NCBI RefSeq assembly: GCF_030719215.1
Contig: NZ_CP120983.1
Coordinates: forward strand, 5,890,001-5,954,000
Source of the DNA: Streptomyces sp. Alt3
GTDB taxonomy: Bacteria; Actinomycetota; Actinomycetes; Streptomycetales; Streptomycetaceae
DNA: 64,000 nucleotides
Direction: 5' to 3'
The translations under genes and the position numbers were made by a program. Position 1 is the stretch's first letter. Every line of letters begins with the position of its first letter. Below the pieces are notes generated by a model. That model was not told the origin of the DNA, made no database searches, and saw only the letters and a program-made list of their open reading frames with translations. Shown here in pieces: positions 1-7,217 of the stretch.

Positions 1-425
1 TACTTGCCGCTGTCACGGGAGTCGAACACCGACGTGCCGTCAGGGACCATGCCCGTCCGGTGGAGGAAGTCGGGCATCCGACGGCTCACGAAGGTGACCT
101 GCGCGCTGCCGTTCCGGGTGAAGTAGTGGATGTCCGTGGCGTCCTCGGGTATCGCTGCGTCCACCGCGCCGACCACGTCCGACAACGGCACTTCGCTGCC
201 CTCGCAGGCCCGGGCGTCGCCGAACGGGTGGAACAGTTCGTCCTGGAACAGCCAGACCATCCCTCCCACGGGAACCGCCATCAGCAGTAGGGCGACTGCC
301 AGGCGTGGGAGCACGCGTCCCCGCCGCGGCCCGCCGGTAGGCGAATCGCCCCCGGCCCACGCGTCGTCCGTCCGGGAATCACTTATGAACGCTCCCTCGG
401 CCGTGCACGCCGCGCATGCGGACAC
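1..425 (-). CDS. Membrane-anchored hypothetical protein, C-terminus cut by window edge
   Basis: I do not recognise the family. The minus-strand frame reads a polar N-terminal tail rich in Asp, Gly and Pro, then one hydrophobic helix (LAVALLLMAVPVGGMVWLF) followed by an extracytoplasmic region containing FRNG-like and SRRMPDFLH segments, and runs off the left edge of the window. Third-position GC is high through the tail, so the coding region probably begins upstream of the helix. Candidate starts are GTG at 425 or GTG at 314; neither has a convincing ribosome binding site. It is probably a secreted or membrane-tethered small protein. Confidence 0.5.
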   Translation of the reverse strand, partial: MSACAACTAEGAFISDSRTDDAWAGGDSPTGGPRRGRVLPRLAVALLLMAVPVGGMVWLFQDELFHPFGDARACEGSEVPLSDVVGAVDAAIPEDATDIHYFTRNGSAQVTFVSRRMPDFLHRTGMVPDGTSVFDSRDSGK

Positions 426-463
426 GCGGAGCCTACGCCAGTGATCAACCGGAGATGGAGCGA

Positions 464-1183
464 TCACGTACGCGCGGCGGCGAGGACCCTGCTGAGCGGT
501 ACTGCGGCGTCCAGCAGGGCACGGGAGCGCCCGGCGATGCTCGCGCCCCGGGCCACGAGCGCCGCACCGACGTCCTCCCGTCCGTGTCCGCTCCGCAGGC
601 CCGGCATCAAGGTGCGGAGCGGTGCGATCCGGTAGCCGGCACCGCGTAGCTGGTGCACGATCCGGGCGTCCCGGACCTGGGCCGGGGCGTACCGTCTCGC
701 CCCTCGCGGGGGGACCCGGTCCGGTACCGCCAGCCCTTCGGCGTCCCAGTGCCGCAGAGTCGAGGGGCGCACCCCGAGTGCTGCGGCGAGTTCGGAGACG
801 CTCATCGAGTCCGACGGCCGTACGTCCTCGACCGGGTCCGCCGAGATCGCGACGGCGGCCTCCTCGGCGAGTGCCAGGTCCGTACGTTCCCGGTCGAGCC
901 TGGCGTGCGCCGCGTCGAGCAGTGCGAGCGCCTCGGCGGCCGGGTGTTCGTGCACGGCGCGGACGATCCGCTTGGCCTCGACGGGGCCCGTGGCGGCCGC
1001 GAGCGCACGGTAGGCGAGCGCCGACCAGAGGTGCGTCTCCCCGTAGACCCGGTAGCCGGCGGCCGTACGGGCCGCCGGGGGCAGGACACCGTCGCGCTCC
1101 AGGTTGCGGACCTGCTGGACGGAGTAGCCGGAACGGCGCGCGACATCGACGGTGCGCAGGACCGGCGACTTGAGGGTTGTCAC
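464..1183 (-). CDS. Double-headed MerR-family transcriptional regulator
   Basis: Transcription factor with two MerR-type helix-turn-helix units in one chain. The first (residues about 8-75) contains TVDVARRSGYSVQQVRNLER and a wing with GYRVY. The second (about 128-195) contains SVSELAAALGVRPSTLRHWD and a wing with RRYAPAQV. A helical linker separates them. I chose GTG 1183 rather than the upstream ATG because GGAG lies seven bases before it. The gene diverges from the DUF6194 gene, leaving a 63-base shared control region, so autoregulation and control of that neighbour are likely. Tandem-MerR proteins of this sort are, from memory, labelled TioE-like. No effector domain is visible. Confidence 0.85.
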   Translation of the reverse strand: MTTLKSPVLRTVDVARRSGYSVQQVRNLERDGVLPPAARTAAGYRVYGETHLWSALAYRALAAATGPVEAKRIVRAVHEHPAAEALALLDAAHARLDRERTDLALAEEAAVAISADPVEDVRPSDSMSVSELAAALGVRPSTLRHWDAEGLAVPDRVPPRGARRYAPAQVRDARIVHQLRGAGYRIAPLRTLMPGLRSGHGREDVGAALVARGASIAGRSRALLDAAVPLSRVLAAART

Positions 1184-1225
1184 CTGCTGCTCCTGAGGTT
1201 TCCGGTTCGAAGTCTCCACAAGCAC

Positions 1226-1243
1226 CTCAATGAAACGCTTGAG
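1226..1243. promoter_or_regulatory. Inverted repeat between divergent MerR and DUF6194 genes
   Basis: CTCAA and TTGAG form 5-base arms separated by 8 bases, three bases before the DUF6194 start codon. MerR proteins bind short dyads in the promoters they control, so this is a possible operator. The arms are short and the assignment is an inference from position only. Confidence 0.3.
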
Positions 1244-1246
1244 CAC

Positions 1247-1720
1247 ATGACCATCGACGAGATCATCGGCTTCATGCGGGGCCTTGACGGAGTCCTGGCT
1301 GTCACCCCGGCACCCGGCGACGGCTCACCGGAGATCAGCTGGGGGGACACGTTCTTCTCCTACTCTCCTGACGGAGCGGTGCCGGCGACGACCCAGCCGT
1401 TCGCGACGATCGTGACGAAGAACTACCCGGGCGACGAGAGTTCCCTCCTCGACCGCCCCGACACCTTTCGCGTCAACGTCGCGGCCGGGAAGGACGTGTT
1501 CCGCGAGTGGACCGGCCACGCGCCGGGTGAACCGGCCGTCGACATCGTGCCCGGCGTCACCGATGTCGTGATCGCCCACCCCGTCTACGCGTCCGCCGCC
1601 TGGCTCGCGGTGGTGAACCCCGGCCCCCGGACCGATGCGGCAGTCCTCCTGCTGCTCCGCGAAGCCCATCGCCTCGCCCGTGTGCGTCATGAGCGACGGG
1701 AGGGCTCCGCACGCCGGTAG
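1247..1720 (+). CDS. DUF6194 family protein
   Basis: A 157-residue cytoplasmic protein starting MTIDEIIGFM, a pattern I recognise from the actinomycete DUF6194 family. Function is unknown. Family-like features are the WGDTFFSY and ATIVTKNYPGD segments near residues 30-65, DTFRVNVAAG, and the HPVYASAAWLAVVNPG segment near the C-terminus. The ATG at 1247 is preferred because the homologous N-terminus begins there; upstream codons belong to the divergent MerR promoter. It is likely under control of the adjacent tandem-MerR regulator. Confidence 0.8.
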   Translation: MTIDEIIGFMRGLDGVLAVTPAPGDGSPEISWGDTFFSYSPDGAVPATTQPFATIVTKNYPGDESSLLDRPDTFRVNVAAGKDVFREWTGHAPGEPAVDIVPGVTDVVIAHPVYASAAWLAVVNPGPRTDAAVLLLLREAHRLARVRHERREGSARR

Positions 1721-1732
1721 GGGTTCGCCCCC

Positions 1733-1864
1733 TCAGACCCCGAGCCCGACCAGCAGCGTGACGGACCCGCGGTTCGGCTTGCTGAACGAGTACGCCGCGT
1801 TGCTGCTCACCGCTGTGACCCGGCCTGCCACCGCGATGTCCCACCCGTCTGTCGGTCCGCTCAC
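1733..1864 (-). pseudogene. Truncated MOSC-domain gene (N-terminal remnant)
   Basis: A 43-codon frame resembles only the start of Streptomyces MOSC-domain proteins: GRVTAVSSNAAYSFSKPNR followed by GSVTLLVGLGV, where intact relatives continue into the catalytic MOSC fold with an EGDVHAG-like motif. Here TGA follows directly after GLGV. The GTG start at 1864 overlaps the stop codon of the upstream flavoprotein gene, so it would be translationally coupled. MOSC proteins bind sulfur or molybdenum cofactor through a conserved Cys, which is absent. It is most simply a decayed gene truncated beside the DUF6194 gene. Confidence 0.55.
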
Positions 1865-2448
1865 GTCGTGCCCTCCGTCCGAGCCCCGTTTCCAGGAGCT
1901 CGGACGGCCACGCTGTCCAGGACCGCCGCCCACGGAAGCTCCCGGACCGCCGGGCCCTGACGTGGTTCGTACAGGGGCCAGACATCAGGCCCGTACACCA
2001 GCTCCACGCCCGCCCCGCGCAGCGTCCCGATGTGCCCCTCCCACGCCGGGTGCCGTGCGTGGGCCGCGTTGATCCGGGGGAACACCACCACCGGGACGCC
2101 GATCGTCCCCAGGGCCTCGCTCACCTGCGTCAGCGCCTGGTTGTCGGCGATACCCGTCGCGAGCTTGGCGACGTAGTTCGCGCTCGCCGGAGCGACGACG
2201 TAGCAGTCGGCGACCGGGTGCGGGCGGGGTTCGGCCGGCAGGCGGGGCGAGTCCCGTACCGGGAGGCCGGTCAGGGCCTCCAGCCGGTTCACCTCACCGT
2301 TCGCCCTCAGCCATCGGCCGGCGGTCGGTGTCAGGGTCACGGCCACCTGCCAGCCCAGCGCGACGGCCGGCCCGACCAGCCCCGTGCGCAGCGTCTCGAC
2401 CCCGTCGGTCGCCGTCGCCACGACTCCCAGCACTCCGCGGCTGCCCAT
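1861..2448 (-). CDS. Flavoprotein of the HFCD (PPC decarboxylase-like) family
   Basis: Resembles flavin-dependent cysteine decarboxylase-fold proteins (Dfp/EpiD type). Visible marks are an N-terminal Rossmann-like strand (GVLGVVATATDGVETL), the PASANYVAKLATGIADN segment that in this superfamily shapes the FMN and substrate site, and a VVVFPRINAAHARHP segment. At about 195 residues it is the size of a stand-alone flavoprotein and lacks a CoaB half, so it is unlikely to be the housekeeping CoaBC enzyme. A GGAGG motif lies ten bases before ATG 2448; GTG 2454 is an alternative start. The truncated MOSC frame overlaps its stop codon. Confidence 0.75.
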   Translation of the reverse strand: MGSRGVLGVVATATDGVETLRTGLVGPAVALGWQVAVTLTPTAGRWLRANGEVNRLEALTGLPVRDSPRLPAEPRPHPVADCYVVAPASANYVAKLATGIADNQALTQVSEALGTIGVPVVVFPRINAAHARHPAWEGHIGTLRGAGVELVYGPDVWPLYEPRQGPAVRELPWAAVLDSVAVRAPGNGARTEGTT

Positions 2449-2592
2449 GCCCACCGTTCCTCCGCCCTGCGCCGACCCGTCACCCGTCACCCGCCACCCG
2501 TCCGACGCTCCCGCAGAGAACTACCACGACCCCGGCGCCCGTCGGAAGCGTCGCCCTTCACCGCGGCTCCTCGCAGGGTGAGCGGCACCACC

Positions 2593-3105
2593 TCAGCCGG
2601 ACACGCCGAGATCCTGCCGCATCAGCCGGTGCATGGCCGTGAGCTTCGGATCCGCGGCCTTGAGGTCCAGGAGCAGCTGAACGGCCGTCTCACCCTCGCG
2701 GGGCACACCGCGGTCGATGCGCTTGAGCGCGGCGTCCACCCCCGCGAGGACCACGTTTACCTCGCGGGACGCGTCGAGGACGGCCTCGGGGACGATCATC
2801 TGGGCCTCGGCGTACCTGGCCCGGTAATCGCGACGCCCCTCCTCGAGTCGGGATCGGTCCTCGTCGGTGAGGACCCCGTCCCGCGTGCGGTGCAGGGCGT
2901 CCTTGAGGAGGGTGTGGAAGTGGCTGGTCGCCCGGTTCATCGAGATGTAGGCGGTACGCCGTTCGTCGAGCAGCCGCCGCCGCTCCTCGACCAGGCCCTC
3001 GGCGGTGCGTTGGCGTCTCGTCACCCAGCTCGCGACCAGCGGCGCGAAGAGTGTGCCGAGCACTCCGACGACTGCGGTGACCATGGCGGCTATCGCTGCG
3101 CTCAT
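2593..3105 (-). CDS. Hypothetical protein with N-terminal membrane helix and helical domain
   Basis: About 170 residues. A single hydrophobic segment at residues 4-27 (AAMVTAVVGVLGTLFAPLVA) is followed by a basic stop-transfer stretch (SWVTRRQR) and a long charged, Leu-rich helical region likely to form a coiled coil or four-helix bundle in the cytoplasm. I do not recognise a named family, though similar short anchored helical proteins are frequent in Streptomyces. ATG 3105 is chosen because the helix begins right after it; a ribosome binding site is not obvious. It stands alone between the flavoprotein gene and a divergent small gene. Confidence 0.55.
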   Translation of the reverse strand: MSAAIAAMVTAVVGVLGTLFAPLVASWVTRRQRTAEGLVEERRRLLDERRTAYISMNRATSHFHTLLKDALHRTRDGVLTDEDRSRLEEGRRDYRARYAEAQMIVPEAVLDASREVNVVLAGVDAALKRIDRGVPREGETAVQLLLDLKAADPKLTAMHRLMRQDLGVSG

Positions 3106-3301
3106 GTGGAGGACCCTAGCCAGCTGTTCGGGCGTGCGTGGTCCCGAAGCCCGATCCATCTCCGTCCGTCGCGACCGCCGCACCGGGGAAGCCCCCGGTC
3201 CGTCGGCGCCGACCGCCTTCCGCCTGTGTCCGCGAGTGCGCCGTGGCCGCCTCCGCACCCCCGGGATTGCGAGCCCGCGGGGCACGGGGGACCGTGGAGG
3301 C

Positions 3302-3517
3302 ATGTCCGGACATCCGCCTGTGATCGTGTATCCGCCCACACCGACCGGTGGGCGGCGGGTGACCGTGCGCGGGCAGATCGTGGGGTTGGCGCACGGGCGT
3401 GGGGACGTCGCCTCGTACCTGCGGCGGGCCGGGCTCGCGGAGGGGGCCGACGAGATCGACCTGGATCAGCCGGAGCTGATCGAGTGGCGGGGCGGAGACC
3501 TCGAAACCTGGGGGTGA
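3302..3517 (+). CDS. Conserved hypothetical small protein
   Basis: A 71-residue soluble protein beginning MSGHPPVIVYPP, with the recognisable segment GGRRVTVRGQIVGLAHGRGD, then a helix and an acidic LIEWRGG end. I recall short proteins of this pattern in many streptomycetes, with no known function. The GGAGG element is only one base from the ATG, so initiation may be weak. It is transcribed with, or just ahead of, the DUF7144-type membrane gene that follows 126 bases later. Confidence 0.6.
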   Translation: MSGHPPVIVYPPTPTGGRRVTVRGQIVGLAHGRGDVASYLRRAGLAEGADEIDLDQPELIEWRGGDLETWG

Positions 3518-3643
3518 GCCCCCGTGCGTCGTCGTGCGGGCGTCACCCGGACGGGCGCTTCCGGGTCGTGGCCGGTGAGGCGGTCCCTCAGGGTCGGATC
3601 TGCCCGCTGCCGTGCGGCGCCGTCCGTCGAGTGGAGGATTCCC

Positions 3644-4078
3644 ATGGCCCAGTCAGCACCCGCACCCGGTTCCTCGCGCCCCTCCGCCCCGGGCCCCGCC
3701 GGCCCCTGGGCGGAGACGGGGGTGATGTTCGCGGGGGTGCTGCTCCTCGTCGACGGCATCCTCGGCGTCGTGAAGGGCATCGCGGGCATCGCGTCCGACG
3801 AGGTGTACACGCGCATCGACGACTACACGTTCAAGTTCGGCATCACCGCCTGGGGATGGATCCACCTCGTCCTCGGCGTGATCCTGGTGGTCGTCGGGTG
3901 GAGCATCCTCAAGGGCGCGGCCTGGGCGTGGGGCGTGGGCATCGGGCTGGCCGCGCTGAACCTGATCGCGAATTTCGTCTGGCTGCCGTACCAGCCGGTG
4001 TGGGCGATCATCTCCGTCGCGATCGACGTCTTCGTGATCTGGGCCCTGTGCGCAGGCCGGCCGAAGCCGGTCATCTGA
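3644..4078 (+). CDS. DUF7144-type small integral membrane protein
   Basis: 144 residues with a Pro/Ser-rich cytoplasmic tail and four predicted membrane helices: ETGVMFAGVLLLVDGILG, AWGWIHLVLGVILVVVGW, WAWGVGIGLAALNLIANF and IISVAIDVFVIWALC. The first helix and the GITAWGWIHL turn are characteristic of the actinobacterial DUF7144 membrane family. The start at 3644 has GGAGG seven bases upstream. It ends one base before the GTG of the DUF1254 gene, so the two are probably co-transcribed. Function is unknown. Confidence 0.8.
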   Translation: MAQSAPAPGSSRPSAPGPAGPWAETGVMFAGVLLLVDGILGVVKGIAGIASDEVYTRIDDYTFKFGITAWGWIHLVLGVILVVVGWSILKGAAWAWGVGIGLAALNLIANFVWLPYQPVWAIISVAIDVFVIWALCAGRPKPVI

Positions 4079-4079
4079 C

Positions 4080-5459
4080 GTGAGCCCGGGACGAGGAGGC
4101 CTGGAGCCGGACGCGGTCACCGCGCTGGCCGCCGACGCGTACGTCTACGGATCCCCGCTCGTCCGCCAGCTGTCGGCCGTCCAGGCATGTCTGCAGGAGG
4201 GCTGCGGGTCGCTCGCGCCGACTCCCTTCAACGACTTCGCCCATGCGGACGGCCCGGCCACGCCCAGCACCCACGTCCCGTACGCCCCGGCCGATCTCGT
4301 CGACGCGCTCGCCCAGCTCGACCTCTCCGGAGGGCCGGTCAGGCTGCACGTCCCGGACACGGGCGGGGCGTACTACGTCCTCCAGTTCGTGGACGCGTGG
4401 GGCAACGCCTTCGCCTACCTCGGCCCCCGGGCCACCGGCACGGGCGAGGGGGACTGGCTGATCGTGCCGCCGGGCTGGGCCGGTACCGTGCCCGACGGGC
4501 TGTCGGGGGTGATCGACGCACCCACCTCCGTCGTCTCCGTCGTCGGCCGCCTCGCGTGCGACGGACCGGAGGACCTGCCTCGCGTCAGGGCGCTCCAGCA
4601 GGAGCTCACACTCACGCACCTGGGCGACCGAGCCCACCGGACAGGGCTCCCGGCGACCGAACCGGGGGTGCCGGGAGAGCTCAGGTTCTTCGAGGAGCTC
4701 CGGGTGTGGATGGCCGACTTCCCGCCCGCCGCGCCGGATCGCGCCTACCAGGACCGCTTCCAGTCCCTGGGACTCCTGGAGGAGGGCATCTCGCCGTACG
4801 TGTCGGCCGGGCCGGGACTCGTACGCGCGCTGGGGCGGGGGCTGGCCCTGGGCCGGCTGCGGGTGGAGGAGGCCGCCCGGCGTGCGGGGGCCGCGCCCGG
4901 CGGGCCGCCGGGCGCCTGGCGGACGGTTCCGCACCTGCGCGACCACAACCTGGACCACTTCGGCGTCGGCACGCTCCGGGCACCGGAGTGGACGATCCCC
5001 GACCGTGAAACCTCCTACCTGGTCAGGGCGGTGGCCGCGCGGCGGGGGCGCTGGCTGCCCCACGGGTACGAAGCGGTGTACGCGCACACGTCGTGCGACG
5101 TGCGGGGGCACCCGCTCGACGGCGCCCACCGCTACGTCCTGAGCCTCTCCCAGCCGCCACCGGTCCGGGCGTTCTGGTCGCTGACCGTGTACGACAGCCC
5201 GGGGGGCCACCTGGTCGCGAACGCAGGGGAACGGTACGTCATAGGGAGCCGGACGCCCGGACTCGTCCACGGTGCCGACGGCTCGCTGACGCTGCACCTC
5301 TCCGCGGAGCGCCCCGCGGACCCGGCCGCAGCTGCCAACTGGCTGCCCGTGCCGCCGGGCCGCTTCCGTGCGGTGATGCGGCTGCACCTGCCCGACCAGG
5401 CGATTCTCGACGGGAGCTACGTCATCCCGCCCGTCGGGCCGCCCGGGGACGGGTCGTGA
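4080..5459 (+). CDS. DUF1254/DUF1214 domain protein
   Basis: 459 residues matching the DUF1254 (N-terminal) plus DUF1214 (C-terminal) architecture. The N-terminal half has the AADAYVYGSPLV opening, the PNxDT-like region reduced to PYAPADLVDAL, and YYVLQFVDAWGNAFAYLG. The C-terminal half has AFWSLTVYDSPGGHLVANAGERYVIGSRTPGL and a late RAVMRLHLPDQAILDGSY segment, both typical of DUF1214. No signal peptide is visible. The biochemical role of these proteins is not established. The start GTG lies one base after the preceding stop, suggesting coupling. Confidence 0.85.
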   Translation: MSPGRGGLEPDAVTALAADAYVYGSPLVRQLSAVQACLQEGCGSLAPTPFNDFAHADGPATPSTHVPYAPADLVDALAQLDLSGGPVRLHVPDTGGAYYVLQFVDAWGNAFAYLGPRATGTGEGDWLIVPPGWAGTVPDGLSGVIDAPTSVVSVVGRLACDGPEDLPRVRALQQELTLTHLGDRAHRTGLPATEPGVPGELRFFEELRVWMADFPPAAPDRAYQDRFQSLGLLEEGISPYVSAGPGLVRALGRGLALGRLRVEEAARRAGAAPGGPPGAWRTVPHLRDHNLDHFGVGTLRAPEWTIPDRETSYLVRAVAARRGRWLPHGYEAVYAHTSCDVRGHPLDGAHRYVLSLSQPPPVRAFWSLTVYDSPGGHLVANAGERYVIGSRTPGLVHGADGSLTLHLSAERPADPAAAANWLPVPPGRFRAVMRLHLPDQAILDGSYVIPPVGPPGDGS

Positions 5460-5507
5460 GCGTAGGTCCGGAGGCCGGTTGTCAGTGCTGCGTCGCACAC
5501 TGGAGAC

Positions 5508-5732
5508 ATGTGCCGCAGCATCAAGACACTTCGTCCGCCCGCCATCCCGGAAGAGGCCACCGAGGAGGAGATGAGAGCCGCCGCCCTGCAGTACGTGCGC
5601 AAGGTGTCGGGCTTCCGCGCGCCCGCCGCCCACAACCAGGAGGTCTTCGACCGGGCCGTCGCCGAGATCGCCGACGCGACCCAGCGGCTGCTGGACGGCC
5701 TGGAGATACGGGGCGCCGCCACCCGGGCCTGA
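5508..5732 (+). CDS. DUF2277 family protein
   Basis: 74 residues starting MCRSIKTLRPPAIPEEATEE and containing QYVRKVSGFRAPA and a closing helix with ATQRLLDGLEIRG. These are the conserved features of the short DUF2277 family, which is widespread in actinobacteria and has no assigned function. The invariant Cys at position 2 could suggest metal binding or thiol chemistry, but that is a guess. Length equals the usual family length. Confidence 0.9.
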   Translation: MCRSIKTLRPPAIPEEATEEEMRAAALQYVRKVSGFRAPAAHNQEVFDRAVAEIADATQRLLDGLEIRGAATRA

Positions 5733-5748
5733 GCGACCGCTCCGGCCG

Positions 5749-6417
5749 TCAGATACCGGCCGGGGCTCCGGCGACCGTGACCGGAGCCGCGGCCGCGCGG
5801 GCCGGGCGACGGACGACGACCGCCGCGAGGGAGCCCGCCAGGAACAGGGCGAGCACCGAGACCGCCGTGCCCAGCCACCCCGCGCCCAGCCACTGGCCGC
5901 CGAAGTAGCCGAGGCCCACGCTGTAGACGGCCCAGGCCACTCCGGCGACGGCCGACCAGGGCAGGAACTCCTTCACCTTGCGGTGGGCGGCGCCCGCCCC
6001 CAGGGAGACGACGGACCGGCCGGCGGGGGCGAAACGGGCTATGACGACGAGTGCCCCTCCGCCCCGGCTCAGCGCCGCGCCGAGGCGCTCCTGCGCGGAG
6101 GTGAGGCGGCGGGACCGGGCGATGGCCCGGTCGAGGCGTTCGCCACCGCGCCAGGCGAGGCGGTAGGCGACGAGGTCGCCGAGCACGGACGCGGTGGCCG
6201 CGCAGAGGGTGAGGATGACGAGGGAGGGCACGTGGCGGGTGGCTTCCCCGGCCGCGGCGGTGACCGTGGTGCTGGTGCTCGCGGCCGCCGCAGTGGCTGC
6301 GGTGATCACCAGCACACCACTGGGGAGGACGGGAAGGAAGACGTCAAGGACCACCGAGAGGGCGACCACCGCGTAGATCCATGGGCTGCCGATCAGCGCA
6401 CCCACACTCTCGAGCAC
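5749..6417 (-). CDS. DedA/VTT-family membrane protein
   Basis: 222 residues with about five hydrophobic segments. It carries the DedA (VTT/SNARE-associated) hallmarks: an N-terminal helix with FLPVLPSGVLVI, the AYRLAWRGGERLDRAIARSRRL loop, and ARFAPAGRSVVSLGAG, which corresponds to the conserved R-F-x-P-x-x-R motif needed for lipid flipping in studied DedA proteins. Such proteins help move undecaprenyl phosphate or phospholipids and support membrane homeostasis. The GTG start at 6417 is preceded by GGGGAG at good spacing. It is convergent with the DUF2277 gene. Confidence 0.85.
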   Translation of the reverse strand: MLESVGALIGSPWIYAVVALSVVLDVFLPVLPSGVLVITAATAAAASTSTTVTAAAGEATRHVPSLVILTLCAATASVLGDLVAYRLAWRGGERLDRAIARSRRLTSAQERLGAALSRGGGALVVIARFAPAGRSVVSLGAGAAHRKVKEFLPWSAVAGVAWAVYSVGLGYFGGQWLGAGWLGTAVSVLALFLAGSLAAVVVRRPARAAAAPVTVAGAPAGI

Positions 6418-6445
6418 TTTCTACTCCCCGTTCCCGTGTTCCGTG

Positions 6446-6571
6446 TCAACGCCGCGACGTCGCAGGGGAGCGGCAGGAGCGGCAGGGCCAGCTGTACAGC
6501 GTACGCCTGCCGTTCACCCGGTTCACCTGGTATTCGCCGGGTGCGCGCTCGATGTCGCGCAGGTCACGCAC
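6446..6571 (-). CDS. Possible 41-residue Cys-containing small protein
   Basis: Short minus-strand frame reading VRDLRDIERAPGEYQV, then NRVNGRRTLYSWPCRSCRS and ending in Arg. Third positions are strongly G/C (typical coding bias) and a CxxC pair is present, which could bind zinc. It lies between the DoxX terminator and the DedA gene. GGAG sits only two bases before GTG 6571, so the start signal is poor. It may be a real small gene or chance; I know no family for it. Confidence 0.35.
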   Translation of the reverse strand: MRDLRDIERAPGEYQVNRVNGRRTLYSWPCRSCRSPATSRR

Positions 6572-6598
6572 GACTCCTGCGCCCCGTGGGGAACGCGA

Positions 6599-6632
6599 CT
6601 CCGGCCCCCCTCGTAGGGAAGGGGGGCCGGAG
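6599..6632 (-). terminator. Terminator hairpin downstream of the DoxX gene
   Basis: A 13-base perfect stem, CTCCGGCCCCCCT pairing with AGGGGGGCCGGAG, with an 8-base loop, sits 16 bases beyond the DoxX stop codon. There is no T-run, which is usual for Streptomyces terminators. Confidence 0.85.
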
Positions 6633-6647
6633 TGCGGGGAGGGTGGA

Positions 6648-7106
6648 TCAGACCGAGACGGCCGGGGCCTTCTCGCGGGCCGGCTCGCTCTCGTGCCCCG
6701 AGCTGCCGCGGGAGGAGAACAGCCGGTCCAGGGCGAGGGCGCCGGAGCCGGTGAAGACGAGCAGCAGGAAGGCCCAGCAGAAGACGGCCGAGGCCTCGCC
6801 GCCGTTCTGCAGGGGGAACAGCGACTCGGGCTGGTGCACCTTGAAGTACGCGTAGGCCATGGAGCCCGAGGAGACGAGGGCGGCGATGCGGGTGCCGAGG
6901 CCGAGCGCGACCAGGGTGCCGCCGACGAGCTGGATGACAGCGGCGTACCAGCCCGGCCAGGTGCCGGCGGGGACGGTGCCGCCGCCCATGGCGCCGCCCA
7001 GGACTCCGAAGAGCGAGGCGGCACCGTGGCAGGCGAAGAGGAAGCCGATGACGATGCGGAAGAGGCCGAGGGCGTAGGGCTGGGCCCGGTTCAGACGTAT
7101 GGACAT
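6648..7106 (-). CDS. DoxX family membrane protein
   Basis: 152 residues with four predicted membrane helices. The DoxX pattern is clear: LGLFRIVIGFLFACHGAASLFG in helix 1, a W-P-G-W loop, AAVIQLVGGTLVALGLGTRIAALV in helix 2, a MAYAYFKVHQP segment, and CWAFLLLVFTGSGALALDRLF in the last helix. DoxX-like proteins take part in redox or thiosulfate and thiol-linked processes at the membrane. AGGAG precedes the ATG at proper spacing. The upstream region carries an iron-box-like element overlapping a plausible promoter, and a strong hairpin follows the gene. Confidence 0.9.
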   Translation of the reverse strand: MSIRLNRAQPYALGLFRIVIGFLFACHGAASLFGVLGGAMGGGTVPAGTWPGWYAAVIQLVGGTLVALGLGTRIAALVSSGSMAYAYFKVHQPESLFPLQNGGEASAVFCWAFLLLVFTGSGALALDRLFSSRGSSGHESEPAREKAPAVSV

Positions 7107-7159
7107 GGGGGGTGGGGCTCCTTCGGTCTGGGGACGTGAACCGATCGGGGCCCAACAGG

Positions 7160-7178
7160 TTAGGAAGACCTCACCAGT
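7160..7178. promoter_or_regulatory. Iron-box-like element upstream of DoxX
   Basis: On the minus strand the site contains GGTGAGG and TTCCTAA at the same spacing as the iron box at 62116. About 14 of 19 positions match that site. It lies some 55 bases before the DoxX start, between a TTGCAA -35-like hexamer and a -10-like TAACCT. DmdR/IdeR-type repressors use such sites; binding here is inferred. Confidence 0.4.
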
Positions 7179-7217
7179 GCTTGCAAGTTCAACATTCTGC
7201 GACTGGCTGAAAATCGG

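Noticed and set aside
2032..4083. A 683-residue plus-strand open frame
   Set aside because: It crosses the antisense of the flavoprotein gene and several real small genes; no domain is seen.
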